Shown here: piece by piece, positions 52,733 to 61,597 of the stretch
Layout of the letters: every line of letters starts with the position of its first letter
Numbering within the stretch: the first letter of the stretch is position 1
Source of the DNA: Kribbella catacumbae DSM 19601
Lineage (GTDB): Bacteria > Actinomycetota > Actinomycetes > Propionibacteriales > Kribbellaceae
Assembly: GCF_000372465.1 (NCBI RefSeq)
Contig: NZ_AQUZ01000044.1
Location: forward strand, 1-64,000
DNA length: 64,000 nt
Direction of reading: 5' to 3'
Notes under the pieces: model-generated
What the model was told of the DNA's origin: nothing
Databases searched by the model: none
What the model saw: the letters and a program-made list of their open reading frames with translations, nothing else
Translations under genes and position numbers: made by a program

Positions 52733-54911
52733 GACATTCCCACCCACACCAGAGGAGAAGTCGTCGGATGAAGGCTTTGTCATGATCAGCGGTTGGTGTG
52801 CCAGTCACGACGTCGAAACCGGGGCGGCCGGGCTCACCGGGCGCTGGTTGGCTGCTCCGTTCAGCGAGGACGTCGCCGGCTGGCACGAGGCAGCACCTCT
52901 GCACGGGCTGTCTACCCGGGCCCCCGGCCTGTGGCAGGGGCTGGTCGACGCCGCTGTCGAGCTGCAGACCGAACACAGCGCTCCAGTTGAATTTCTGTTC
53001 GAGGCGACCGACGGGAAGGTACGGGTGGTTCGCGCCCGACCGGCCCGGCTTCAGCCGCGGGCACATCTGGTCGCTGTTCAGTCCCTCGCCGGGCAGGGGG
53101 TCATCACCACGGTCGAGGCGATGCGGGCCGTCCATCCGGCAGAGGTGGAAGCCTGCCTGGTGCCGACTCTGGACCCCACCGCACACACCGTGCTCGGTAC
53201 CGGCCTGGGCGTCTCGGCAGGAATCGGTCGGGGAAAGGTGGTGTTCCACGCCGAGGAGGCGGCCCGGGTCAGCGCTGAAGGCGAGCTGTGCATCCTGGTC
53301 GTCGACGATCTCCGGCCGGAGGACATCGCGGTGAGTCTGCAGCTCACCGGTCTGATCTCCCTGCGAGGCGGGGCGACATCGCACGCCGCGGTGGTGGCCA
53401 AGGGACTGGGCATCCCCATGATCGCCGGGTTGCGTGATGCCCGATTGGATCCGGCCGCCGGAGTGCTGTGGATCAACGACACGGCGGTGGCCCGACATGA
53501 CCGGATCACCATGGACGGCCGCGGCGGCCTCTTGCTAGCGGGTGAGGTCGCCGTCACGACCCAGGAGCTGCCAGTTCTCGACGATCTACTGGAATGGGCG
53601 GACGCAGCCGCGGACGTGGCCGTGCTGGCCAACGCCGACAGCGGCGATCAGGTGGCCACGGCGATGCGGGCGGGTGCCGCCGGCGTCGGGCTTTGCCGGA
53701 TCGAGCATGTGCTGACCACGGGTGGCCATCTCCCGTTGCTGCGCCGGGTCTCCGCGGCGACCGACCCGTCGGAGCGCACAGCGCTGATCGGCGAGCTGAC
53801 CGATGTACTCACGGACCGACTGCGCGAGGTTGTCGCCGCCGCGGGCGGCAAGCCCGTGACGATCCGGCTCCTCGACATCGCTCAGCACGAACTGCTGGAT
53901 CCCAAGGACGACCGCGCCGGCCGGCCGGGCGACGGCCCGGAGGTGAACCCGGTGATGGGTGCCCGGGGGGTGCGTGACCTGCTGGTGGACCGCGACCTGG
54001 GCAGCGCTCAGGTACGGGCCATCATCAGGGCGGGATCACCGACGAACCCGCCCAACATTCTGGTACCGATGATCTCGTTCCCGGAAGAGTTCCGGCGGGC
54101 GCGGAAACTGATCGAGAACGCCTGGTCCGACGAGACCGGTGGCCACGGCACGCGTCCGGCCATCGGCGCGATGATCGAGATCCCTCGCGCCGCCCTTGGC
54201 GCGGCCGAACTGGCCACCGACGCCGACTTCCTCTGCATCGGCAGCAACGATCTCACCCAGTTCACCCTTGCCCTGTCCCGCGACGACGGCCACGCCGGCT
54301 TCCTCGAGCACTACCGCCAGGAGGGCATCCTCGGCACCGACCCCTTCGTCGACTTCGACGACGCCGGAGTCGGCCGCCTGATCCGGCTCTGCGTCGAGCT
54401 GGCCCGGACGGCTCGTCCAGACATTCCTATCGCGGTCTGCGGTGAGCACACGGGTGATCCCGGATCCCTGGCGGCGTTGCTCGAGCTCGGCCTGACCTAT
54501 GTGTCCTGCTCGCCGCACGCAGTGGCGGTGGCGCGGTTCGTCGCCGGACGGCAGGCGATCCTTGCTACCACGCCTGTAGCTGCGCCACCCACCACCGGCA
54601 AGCTGGTCCGCGACCACATTCCGGCCATCATCCGGAAGGCCGGTTTGGAGCCGTTGACCGAGAAGGTGGCTGGAGATCGCTACCGCGGCTATCTCGAGGC
54701 GAAACTCTCCGAAGAACTCGGTGAGTTCCTCGAGTCCGGCAAGGTCGAGGAACTGGCAGATCTCGTCGAGGTCTGTTTCGCCGCGGCAGACCAGCAAGGC
54801 GTCGACCGGGACGCGCTGCTGGCCATCGCGGCCGACAAGCGCAGCCGGCGTGGAGGGTTCACGGAGCAGGTGATCTGGTACGGCAACCAGTCCGCCGCGG
54901 ATCGCAGCTGA
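52716..54911 (+). CDS. PPDK-like phosphotransferase fused to MazG-type pyrophosphohydrolase
   Basis: Up to 731 residues; GTG 52716, GTG 52725 and ATG 52782 are possible starts. Residues ~25-112 are only the end of a PPDK ATP-binding domain (VEFLFEATDGKVRVVRARPAR). The swivel domain has His223 (GGATSHAAVVAKGLGIP). The PEP-binding barrel runs ~295-615 with MGARGVRDLL, GSNDLTQFTLALSRDD and Cys575 (CGEHTGDP), residues essential in PPDK. Residues ~628-725 are a MazG/PRA-PH-like domain: KLVRDHIPAIIRKAG and KLSEELGEFLESGKVEELADLVEV with the E-E-x-x-E ... E-x-x-D metal motif. The bulk of the ATP-grasp domain is missing. Confidence 0.85.
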   Translation: MRSVAETFPPTPEEKSSDEGFVMISGWCASHDVETGAAGLTGRWLAAPFSEDVAGWHEAAPLHGLSTRAPGLWQGLVDAAVELQTEHSAPVEFLFEATDGKVRVVRARPARLQPRAHLVAVQSLAGQGVITTVEAMRAVHPAEVEACLVPTLDPTAHTVLGTGLGVSAGIGRGKVVFHAEEAARVSAEGELCILVVDDLRPEDIAVSLQLTGLISLRGGATSHAAVVAKGLGIPMIAGLRDARLDPAAGVLWINDTAVARHDRITMDGRGGLLLAGEVAVTTQELPVLDDLLEWADAAADVAVLANADSGDQVATAMRAGAAGVGLCRIEHVLTTGGHLPLLRRVSAATDPSERTALIGELTDVLTDRLREVVAAAGGKPVTIRLLDIAQHELLDPKDDRAGRPGDGPEVNPVMGARGVRDLLVDRDLGSAQVRAIIRAGSPTNPPNILVPMISFPEEFRRARKLIENAWSDETGGHGTRPAIGAMIEIPRAALGAAELATDADFLCIGSNDLTQFTLALSRDDGHAGFLEHYRQEGILGTDPFVDFDDAGVGRLIRLCVELARTARPDIPIAVCGEHTGDPGSLAALLELGLTYVSCSPHAVAVARFVAGRQAILATTPVAAPPTTGKLVRDHIPAIIRKAGLEPLTEKVAGDRYRGYLEAKLSEELGEFLESGKVEELADLVEVCFAAADQQGVDRDALLAIAADKRSRRGGFTEQVIWYGNQSAADRS

Positions 54912-54914
54912 TCG

Positions 54915-54946
54915 GTCAGTGACCGGCCGGGTGCGCGGTCACTGAC
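54915..54946. terminator. Bidirectional terminator between convergent cluster operons
   Basis: GTCAGTGACC (54915-54924) pairs perfectly with GGTCACTGAC (54937-54946), loop 12 nt, with outer CGCAG/CTGCG supporting pairs. It follows the PPDK-MazG stop and overlaps the end of the exporter gene. Confidence 0.7.
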
Positions 54947-56144
54947 TCGGCTGCGATACGTCCTCGTGCTCGTTCCGGTTCATCATCGTGTAGGCGGCCC
55001 AGATCAGCAGGCTGGCGATCTCCAGCACCAGGGCGGGCAGCCAGATCCAGAGCTGATTCTTCACGGCGAACGCGTAGATGAGGCCGGACAGGGGGTTCGC
55101 ACCCGCGATGAACATCCGGATCACGCTGTTGACGCGACCGGCCAGCGGCAAGGGGATGACGTCCTGCCGGAACGAGATCGACACCACGTTGCTGAGGCCC
55201 AGCGCATAGGACATCACGGCGTAGGCGGCGATCAGCACCCAGTGCCCCAGCTCCAGTGTGATGACGGCGAAACCGATGCCGGCCGCCACCTGGAAGACCA
55301 GGATCCGCTGCCGCAGGCTCCAACCGGCCAGCGTGCGCGGGGCCAACTTGGCACCGAAGGCACCCAGCAGCAAGCCGAGCGTCAGCGTCACTGAGATGGT
55401 CAGCGGCTCTGCGCCGTCATCGCCCATCGTCGTCACCAGGACCGAACCGAGCCCGCCCAGAGCGAGGTTGGACACGGCCATGGTGGTGACCAGCCAGGCG
55501 ATATCGGGCTTGGCCAGCCAGGCGAAGCCGATCTTCAGGTCTGCCCAGACCCCACTACGATCCCGCTGCAGCCGCACGGTCGGCAGCAGGAGGCTGATGA
55601 GCCCGGCGGCGAAGTAGGTCGCGGCGACCAGTCCGGCCGAGATCCCCGGCCGTACGGCGGTCAGTGCCGCGCCCGCCCCGAGAAAACCGGCCACCTTGGC
55701 GAACTCGATCGCCGAGGCGACGCTGGCCACAGCCTCGGTCCGTCGCTCGCTGCTGACCAACTGCGGGATCAGTACGAACTGTCCGGTGATCGTGCTGGCG
55801 ACACCACCGAACCCGGACAGCAGCAGCATCAGCGCCACGACAAGTTGCTGATCGAGAAACACCGCCGCGACGGCGATACACGTGCCCTGCTGCACCTGGG
55901 AGGCGAAGTACACCGTCCGCCGGTCGAAGCGGTCGATCATTGAGCCGATCAAGGGTGACCCGGCGTAGGCCACGCCGCGCAAAGCCACCGTGAAGATGGA
56001 ACTTGCGACAGAGCCGGTCGCGGCCAGCACCGCCAGCGGAGCAATCAGCAGCAGTCCGTAGTCGGCGACCTTCGACATGATCGACGACATCACCAGAACG
56101 CGAACGACTCCTTGGTCCGAATGCCCTCTGCGACTACTGATCAC
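54939..56144 (-). CDS. MFS exporter
   Basis: 401 residues, GTG start 11 bp inside the upstream ATP-grasp gene. About 10-12 membrane spans. SPLIGSMIDRFDRRTVYF is the loop 2-3 motif of the MFS_3/EntS-type exporters; EVINS-like RVNSVIRMFIAGANPLSGLIY is in the second half. Third gene of the minus-strand operon; it probably exports the cluster's product and may give self-resistance. Confidence 0.88.
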   Translation of the reverse strand: MISSRRGHSDQGVVRVLVMSSIMSKVADYGLLLIAPLAVLAATGSVASSIFTVALRGVAYAGSPLIGSMIDRFDRRTVYFASQVQQGTCIAVAAVFLDQQLVVALMLLLSGFGGVASTITGQFVLIPQLVSSERRTEAVASVASAIEFAKVAGFLGAGAALTAVRPGISAGLVAATYFAAGLISLLLPTVRLQRDRSGVWADLKIGFAWLAKPDIAWLVTTMAVSNLALGGLGSVLVTTMGDDGAEPLTISVTLTLGLLLGAFGAKLAPRTLAGWSLRQRILVFQVAAGIGFAVITLELGHWVLIAAYAVMSYALGLSNVVSISFRQDVIPLPLAGRVNSVIRMFIAGANPLSGLIYAFAVKNQLWIWLPALVLEIASLLIWAAYTMMNRNEHEDVSQPSQ

Positions 56145-57336
56145 TTACGCCCCTCGCTTGGTTCAGCACAGCCAGCGCTGTCTTGAGTTGACTGTCGAAG
56201 TCGGCCCGGTTCTCGCCCCGGAGCAGGATCGTGTGTCCGTAGTCAGTGGCGTGCCGTGCCGCGCCTGCCAGCTCGTACCGCCGGTAGGCCACCAGGCCAG
56301 GGAGAACCGCCTCCAGAGCCGGCTGCAGGTCCCGGTCGGTGACGTTCTGGAAGACGCCGATGATGCCGTGGACGCCTGGGTCGGGTGTGATCGGATCCGG
56401 CAACGTGACCGGATGGCCCATCTGCAACTGGACAGCGGTCTCGATCAGGTTGATCCCGTACTGCCGGCGGACCAGTTCGTCGATGCCACCGCCGCCCGGC
56501 CGGATGGCCGCCTCGCAGAAGGTCGGTGTGCCGTCATCGGCCACGAAAAATTCGACGTGGCTCACTCCGTCCCGGGCGCCGAGCGCGCTCAGAACAGTCT
56601 CGTTGTGGGTCTGGACGATCGCTGCCAGCGGGCCCTCGGTCACCAGAACGCTGCCTTGGTGGCTCTCGTCGCGGAACCGGCCGGGTGCCTGCAGATACTC
56701 GCCGACCGAGGAGAAAGTGACCTGGCCGTTCTGGATGATGGAGTCGCAGTGCACCATTCGGCCTGGCACGAACTCCTCGACCTCCAGGTCGCCCAGGTCG
56801 AGGCGGAGATCGGTGACGGCACTCCACAGTTCCGCGTCGTCGTGGACGATCCGCACGTCCGAGGCGCCCAGGCCCCATCGGCTCTTGACCACTGTCGGTC
56901 CGGCCCAGGGCAGCTCGGCCACCCGCGTCGCCGAGGTCAGCGACCGGAACCCGGGGACAGACTCGTAGCCGGCGGCAACCAGCAGCTGCTTCATCAGCAG
57001 CTTGTCGCGGAAAGGCATCGTCTCGTCCACCGTGAGACCGGGCAGGCGGAACCGCTCGCGGAGGGCCGCCGCCAGCAGCATGTCCTTCTCGTGAATGGCC
57101 ACCAGCCGCCCGGCGCCCCGGCTGGAGATCAGCCAGTCGGCCGCAGCCTCGACCCGGGATGAGCTCCTCATATCGCACACGGTCACGTCCGGGAACGCTT
57201 CAGCCGTCCAGCCGTCGAGCCCGCCGGCGAAGGTACGAGTGAGCAGCACCCGGTCGGAGGCTGCGACGGGCAGGTAGCTGCCTTGCGCACCGGCCGTCCA
57301 GCCGAGCCGGTGCCGGTTGATCAGCACGGTCTTCAC
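56134..57336 (-). CDS. ATP-grasp ligase 1
   Basis: 400 residues. N-terminal pre-ATP-grasp region to about 100, then FRDKLLMKQLLVAAGYESVPGF, the P-loop-like strand TVVKSRWGLGASDVRIV, VEEFVPGRMVHCDSIIQNG, and metal-binding VEFFVADDGTPTFCEAAIRPGGGGIDELV. Matches carboxylate-amine ligases of natural-product and carnosine-synthase type, which join an acyl phosphate with an amine. Overlaps ATP-grasp 2 by 4 bp. Confidence 0.88.
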   Translation of the reverse strand: MKTVLINRHRLGWTAGAQGSYLPVAASDRVLLTRTFAGGLDGWTAEAFPDVTVCDMRSSSRVEAAADWLISSRGAGRLVAIHEKDMLLAAALRERFRLPGLTVDETMPFRDKLLMKQLLVAAGYESVPGFRSLTSATRVAELPWAGPTVVKSRWGLGASDVRIVHDDAELWSAVTDLRLDLGDLEVEEFVPGRMVHCDSIIQNGQVTFSSVGEYLQAPGRFRDESHQGSVLVTEGPLAAIVQTHNETVLSALGARDGVSHVEFFVADDGTPTFCEAAIRPGGGGIDELVRRQYGINLIETAVQLQMGHPVTLPDPITPDPGVHGIIGVFQNVTDRDLQPALEAVLPGLVAYRRYELAGAARHATDYGHTILLRGENRADFDSQLKTALAVLNQARGVSDQ

Positions 57337-58520
57337 GGGCTCTCCGTTGTGATCGCCGGGGCTGCCAGCACCTGCTCGAAGGTCATCGTCACGGCCTGCC
57401 GCGAGCCGATCATCCGCCCGGACCCAAGTCGGTGCGCCGAACTCAGCAGCGGCCCGACCACGTCACCGATCTGCGGTGTCACGGTCCAGTAGTCCCAGGC
57501 GACCTCCGGCATCGACGGCGGCGCCGTTTCCAGAGAGGTCACCACACCTGGACTTGCGGTGAAGAAGACGATCGCGGCCGCTTCTGAGCGGACTTCGTCC
57601 GGCTGCGGTTGCCGTCCCAACGGCCAGCCCAGGCAGGCCAACCGCCAGTCAAGACCGGTCGTCGCCGAGACCAGATCCGCGATGCCATCGCCGCCCGGCC
57701 GGTTGTGAGTCTCGACCACTACGATCTCTTCGCCTTGGACGATCAGCTCGCTGTGCGCTGGGCCGTCTCGGTAGTCCAGGGCGTCCAGCAGGTCCGTGAC
57801 CGCCTGCCGGACCCGATCGCACTGCTGCTCGGACAGCGACGGCGACGGCGTGACATGGCCGATCTCGACGAAGTTCTCGCCCAGCCGCTTCTCGACGATG
57901 AGAACGACGGCGTGCTTCCCTTCCTCGCTGAGGCTTTCGACACTCACCTCGACGCCTTCGGCGTAAGCCTCGACCAGGGCACCGCGGCGCAGGCCGGGGT
58001 CGAGCCGGTCGAACTCATCCAGCGAACGCACCCGCCGGACCCCGTCGCTGGCCGTGCCCAGGGGCGGCTTGACGATGACCGATCCGTGAGCGCCCAGCAG
58101 CCGGCCGACGGCCGCGCGATCGTCCCCCGACGCGGTAGCCACGGTCAGCCGCGGTGCCGACTGCGCCAGCACAGCTCGCATCGCGGCCTTGTCCCGCATC
58201 GCGTTGACGACGGTCGGCGGCGTGCCCGGCGTACCGAGCAGCTCGGAAAGCTCTGCGGCGCAGACGAGTCCCTGCTCTGTCATGGACACCACGGCAGACG
58301 GATGCACGGTCGCTTGCAGCAGCTGACCGAAACGGGCGAGCTCGGGCGGCAAGTACTGCCGATAGTCGAAGAGGAAGAACTGGTCGCGGAGCGGACGAAG
58401 CAAAGAAGTCAGATCCCGGGCGGTGTGGTCGACGATGATCAGATCGACGTCGAGCTTCCGCGCTACCCGGACAATGTTCGCCGACGGTCCGATCAGGACC
58501 AGCGATGCGCGGTCTGCCAA
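57333..58520 (-). CDS. ATP-grasp ligase 2
   Basis: 395 residues, TTG start with GGGGAGGGG site just upstream. N-terminal Rossmann-like part (LVLIGPSANIVRVARKLDVDLIIVD), MRDKAAMRAVLAQSAPRLTVA, SVIVKPPLGTASDGVRRV, ALVEAYAEGVEVSVESLSEEG and metal site SELIVQGEEIVVVETHNRPGGDGIADLV. Similar to DdaF/BL00235-type amino acid ligases. With ligase 1 and the MFS gene it forms a tight three-gene operon facing the plus-strand operon. Confidence 0.88.
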   Translation of the reverse strand: MADRASLVLIGPSANIVRVARKLDVDLIIVDHTARDLTSLLRPLRDQFFLFDYRQYLPPELARFGQLLQATVHPSAVVSMTEQGLVCAAELSELLGTPGTPPTVVNAMRDKAAMRAVLAQSAPRLTVATASGDDRAAVGRLLGAHGSVIVKPPLGTASDGVRRVRSLDEFDRLDPGLRRGALVEAYAEGVEVSVESLSEEGKHAVVLIVEKRLGENFVEIGHVTPSPSLSEQQCDRVRQAVTDLLDALDYRDGPAHSELIVQGEEIVVVETHNRPGGDGIADLVSATTGLDWRLACLGWPLGRQPQPDEVRSEAAAIVFFTASPGVVTSLETAPPSMPEVAWDYWTVTPQIGDVVGPLLSSAHRLGSGRMIGSRQAVTMTFEQVLAAPAITTESP

Positions 58521-58966
58521 GATCCCCTCCCCCAGAATTCGCGGCCGCTCCGATCATCGATGACCAGAGCGAAATGCACTGTCGCGCGTTGTATCCGCGT
58601 AGACATTGCAGCAGATGCACTGACGTGTCAAGGCATGCAGACACCGTCCGATGCAGGTCGATGTCTCGCGGGGGATGAGCGGATTCGTCAACCCCTGAAG
58701 GAGATTCGGCGCCAAGGCCGCCCGGCTCTTTGAAGTCCAGCGCCCCACCGCCGGGCAAGGTGACGGGCATCACCATTCAAAGAGGAACAGCGGTTCAATA
58801 AGTTGCAGCTTTTCCCCCCAGCCCGCATCTTGCACATTTCAACAGCTCCAGGTATCGAAGCCCATCAAGTGGCACGGACGAGGAAAGAGGCTCGCGGCAG
58901 CGTGTCCGTACCCACGACCTTGGCGCCTGTTGCTTCCGGCTTTTGCTTCTGGCGAGCGAGCAAGGT
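58521..58966. promoter_or_regulatory. Promoter region of the ATP-grasp/exporter operon
   Basis: No supported gene. A candidate minus-strand promoter is TTGACA (58626-58631, reverse) with a 17-bp spacer to CAATGT (58603-58608, reverse), giving a leader of about 80 nt. The remainder up to the MMPL terminator shows no recognisable structure. Confidence 0.4.
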
Positions 58967-58994
58967 CCCCGCCCCGGGAGGTCCCGGGGCGGGG
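58967..58994 (-). terminator. Terminator of the MMPL gene
   Basis: CCCCGCCCCGGGA (58967-58979) pairs perfectly with TCCCGGGGCGGGG (58982-58994), 2-nt gap, 20 bp past the MMPL stop. Confidence 0.8.
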
Positions 58995-59013
58995 CGCTTG
59001 GGTGGTGCTGGGG

Positions 59014-61218
59014 TTAGCCGACGGGGGTGAGTTCTCGGTCTTCCTCGGGGGCTGGGGTGGTGGTGACTGCGTGCTTGGGCTGCTTGCCGCGGAGCCATTT
59101 GGGGGCCCACCAGTTGGCGTCGCCCAGGAGCGTCATCACACTGGGCAGGACGACGGCGCGGATGATGGTCGCGTCGATCAGGATCGCCACCGCCAGGCCG
59201 ACGCCGAGTTGCTTCATGTCCAGCGTGCTCAGGGTGGCGAAGACCGCGAAGACGCCGATCATGACGGCTGCCGCGCTGGTCACCACACCCGCCGAACCGG
59301 TGATGCCCTCGGCGACGGCCTGCTTGGTCGGGACGCCGCGCAGTACGGCCTCGCGGATCCGGCTGACCACGAACACGTGGTAGTCCATCGACAGCCCGAA
59401 CAGGACCACGAAGAGGAACAGCGGCAGCCACGACACGACTGCTCCGTTGGACCGGAAGTCGAGGATGCCCTCGGCCCAGGTGTTCTGGAAGACCGCCGTC
59501 ACCACTCCGTACGCCGCGCCGGCGCTGAGCAGGTTGAGCCCGATCGCGGTGACCGCGACCACCACGGACCGGAACGTCACCATCATCACGATCATCGTCA
59601 GCAGCAGCACGAACCCGATCACCAGCGGCAGCTTCTCCCTGGTGTGCGCGGCGTAGTCGACATCACCCGCCACGATCCCACCGACCGCGTACTCGACACC
59701 CGGCACCTTGCCGAAGGTCTGCGGCATCAACTCCGTGCGCAGCTTGGTCAACGACTCGCGCGCTTCGTCACTGCCACTTGCGTACGGCGTTGCAACCTCG
59801 AACACCGACACGGTGCCATCCGCCGACACCTGCGGCTCCTCAAGCCCGTCCTGCGCGAACAGCTTGTCCGACTGGGTCCGCTCGGTCAGCTCGGCGAGCG
59901 CGGCCTTCACAGCCGGCTGCTGGTCGGCCGGAGCCCGTACTGCGACCTCGTGGCTGGTGCCGGTGCTCGGGAAAGCCGCGGTCAGCCGGTCGTAGGCCTT
60001 CATCACCGCGGTGTCACGCGGCAGGTCCTCGGTCCCCGGGAACTTCAGGTTCATCCCCAGAGCAGGTGACGCCACGGCGAGCAGAGCGATGACCGAGACG
60101 AGCAGCGTTGCGACCGGGTACTTCAGGGCCGGCTTCAGCAGGGTCGGCCAGAAGCGCGGGTTCGACTTGTTGGCGGTGAGGCGCCACACCAGCGGGACGC
60201 GCGGGCGGTCCACCCAGCGGCCCAGCTTGGCGAGCAGCGCCGGCAGTACGGTCAGCGAGCCGACCACCGCAACGGCGACGACCATGATCGATCCGACGGC
60301 GAAGGAAGAGAACACCGCATCCTGGGCCAGGAACAGCCCGCCCATCGAGATGATCACCGCGATTCCGGAGACGACTACCGCGTGGCCGGAGGTCGCCGCC
60401 GCGATCTCGACCGCGTCCACGTGACCGCGGCCCTTGGCGCGTTCCTCACGCTCCCGGCGGAGGTAGAAGAGTGAGTAGTCGACGCCGACGGCCATACCGA
60501 TCAGCAGGATGACGCTGTTGACCGCGTCGACCGCAGGTATCAGCTGGGAGACCGCCGCGGCCAGGCCGATCGCGGCAACGACGGCCGACAGGGCGAGCAG
60601 CAACGGCACGGTGGCCGCGATCAGGGCGCCGAACGCGATCAAGAGGATCGCAAGCGTCACCGGCAGGCTGAACATCTCGGCGCGCTTGAAGTCCTCACCG
60701 AGCGTCTCGTCCAGGGCCTTGCCGATCGACTCGCCGCCGACCTGTTCGACCCTGATCCCCGGATTCTCCTGCTGCACCTTCGCGGTGGCGTCGAGCAGCG
60801 GCTGGACCCGGTTGTCGTCCTTACCGTCCTTCAGTGTGACGCGGACGATCAGCGCGTCCTTCTTCGGCGACAGGATGGGCTTGGCGACCTCCGCGACCCC
60901 ACCGAGGGCGCGCATCCGCTCAGTCACCACGCCGGCCACCTTGGTGGCCTCGGTCTGGTCGAGAGCTCCGGAGTGCGGCGTGATCAGCACGCTCTCCACG
61001 TCGTGGTCGGGGAAGTTGCCGGAGTCGACGATGGCGTCGGCGCGGGTCACCTCGCCGATGTCACCCTCGTTGCTCGCCTCCTTGGTCCCGGTGACCGAGC
61101 CGAGTGCGAAACACGCCACGACGACGGCCACCCACATGGCGATCGCCCGCCACGGATGGGTGGCACTCCATCGAGCGATCCGGACCGTGAGTTGTCCCCT
61201 GGATGTGGACCTGGACAT
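59014..61218 (-). CDS. MMPL-family RND transporter
   Basis: 734 residues, about 11-12 membrane spans in two RND halves. The proton-relay Asp-Tyr pairs of MmpL proteins are present: GVDYSLFYLRREREERAKG in half one, LSMDYHVFVVSRIREAV in half two. Large periplasmic-type loop after span 1 (FPDHDVESVLITPHSGALDQTEATKVAGVV). Exports lipids or hydrophobic compounds with protons in mycobacteria and streptomycetes; substrate here unknown. Confidence 0.93.
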   Translation of the reverse strand: MSRSTSRGQLTVRIARWSATHPWRAIAMWVAVVVACFALGSVTGTKEASNEGDIGEVTRADAIVDSGNFPDHDVESVLITPHSGALDQTEATKVAGVVTERMRALGGVAEVAKPILSPKKDALIVRVTLKDGKDDNRVQPLLDATAKVQQENPGIRVEQVGGESIGKALDETLGEDFKRAEMFSLPVTLAILLIAFGALIAATVPLLLALSAVVAAIGLAAAVSQLIPAVDAVNSVILLIGMAVGVDYSLFYLRREREERAKGRGHVDAVEIAAATSGHAVVVSGIAVIISMGGLFLAQDAVFSSFAVGSIMVVAVAVVGSLTVLPALLAKLGRWVDRPRVPLVWRLTANKSNPRFWPTLLKPALKYPVATLLVSVIALLAVASPALGMNLKFPGTEDLPRDTAVMKAYDRLTAAFPSTGTSHEVAVRAPADQQPAVKAALAELTERTQSDKLFAQDGLEEPQVSADGTVSVFEVATPYASGSDEARESLTKLRTELMPQTFGKVPGVEYAVGGIVAGDVDYAAHTREKLPLVIGFVLLLTMIVMMVTFRSVVVAVTAIGLNLLSAGAAYGVVTAVFQNTWAEGILDFRSNGAVVSWLPLFLFVVLFGLSMDYHVFVVSRIREAVLRGVPTKQAVAEGITGSAGVVTSAAAVMIGVFAVFATLSTLDMKQLGVGLAVAILIDATIIRAVVLPSVMTLLGDANWWAPKWLRGKQPKHAVTTTPAPEEDRELTPVG

Positions 61219-61597
61219 GGTGGTTCCTACCCCTCTGCGCCCGCCTCTGGACGCACCCTCCCAGCCCGGCCCGACGCCGATTGCTGGCTACGGGTCTCAG
61301 CTTTCGTTAAGGAAGGCACCCGCCACCATGCAGGAAGCCACCGAGTTCACCCTGGTGCCAGCCCCACCCCACCCTGGGGAAAACCACAGGGTCACCGAGC
61401 TGTGCGCCGGCCGCGGCGACGTACCACCTGACGGAACGTGGCGGTATCAAGCACCGAGAGTGCGAGGTGGCGCTCCAGCCACCGGAACACGCCGGGACAC
61501 GCCGGGACGACGGGTGAGTTCACCCCGGTCCAGCGGTCGGGGTGATCCCCGAGTCGGCCCGCCGCAGCGGGACCGCGTACGGCGTACGGGGTGGTGG
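61219..61597. other. Intergenic region, no gene seen
   Basis: 379 bp between the YgjP-like and MMPL genes, both minus strand. It should contain the MMPL promoter. A plus-strand ATG at 61329 opens a frame, but its codon pattern is that of antisense DNA over the neighbouring gene. Confidence 0.4.

Noticed and set aside
44275-58520. Prophage or integrative element carrying the cluster
   Set aside because: No integrase, tRNA attachment duplication, phage structural genes or marked base-composition change at the borders.
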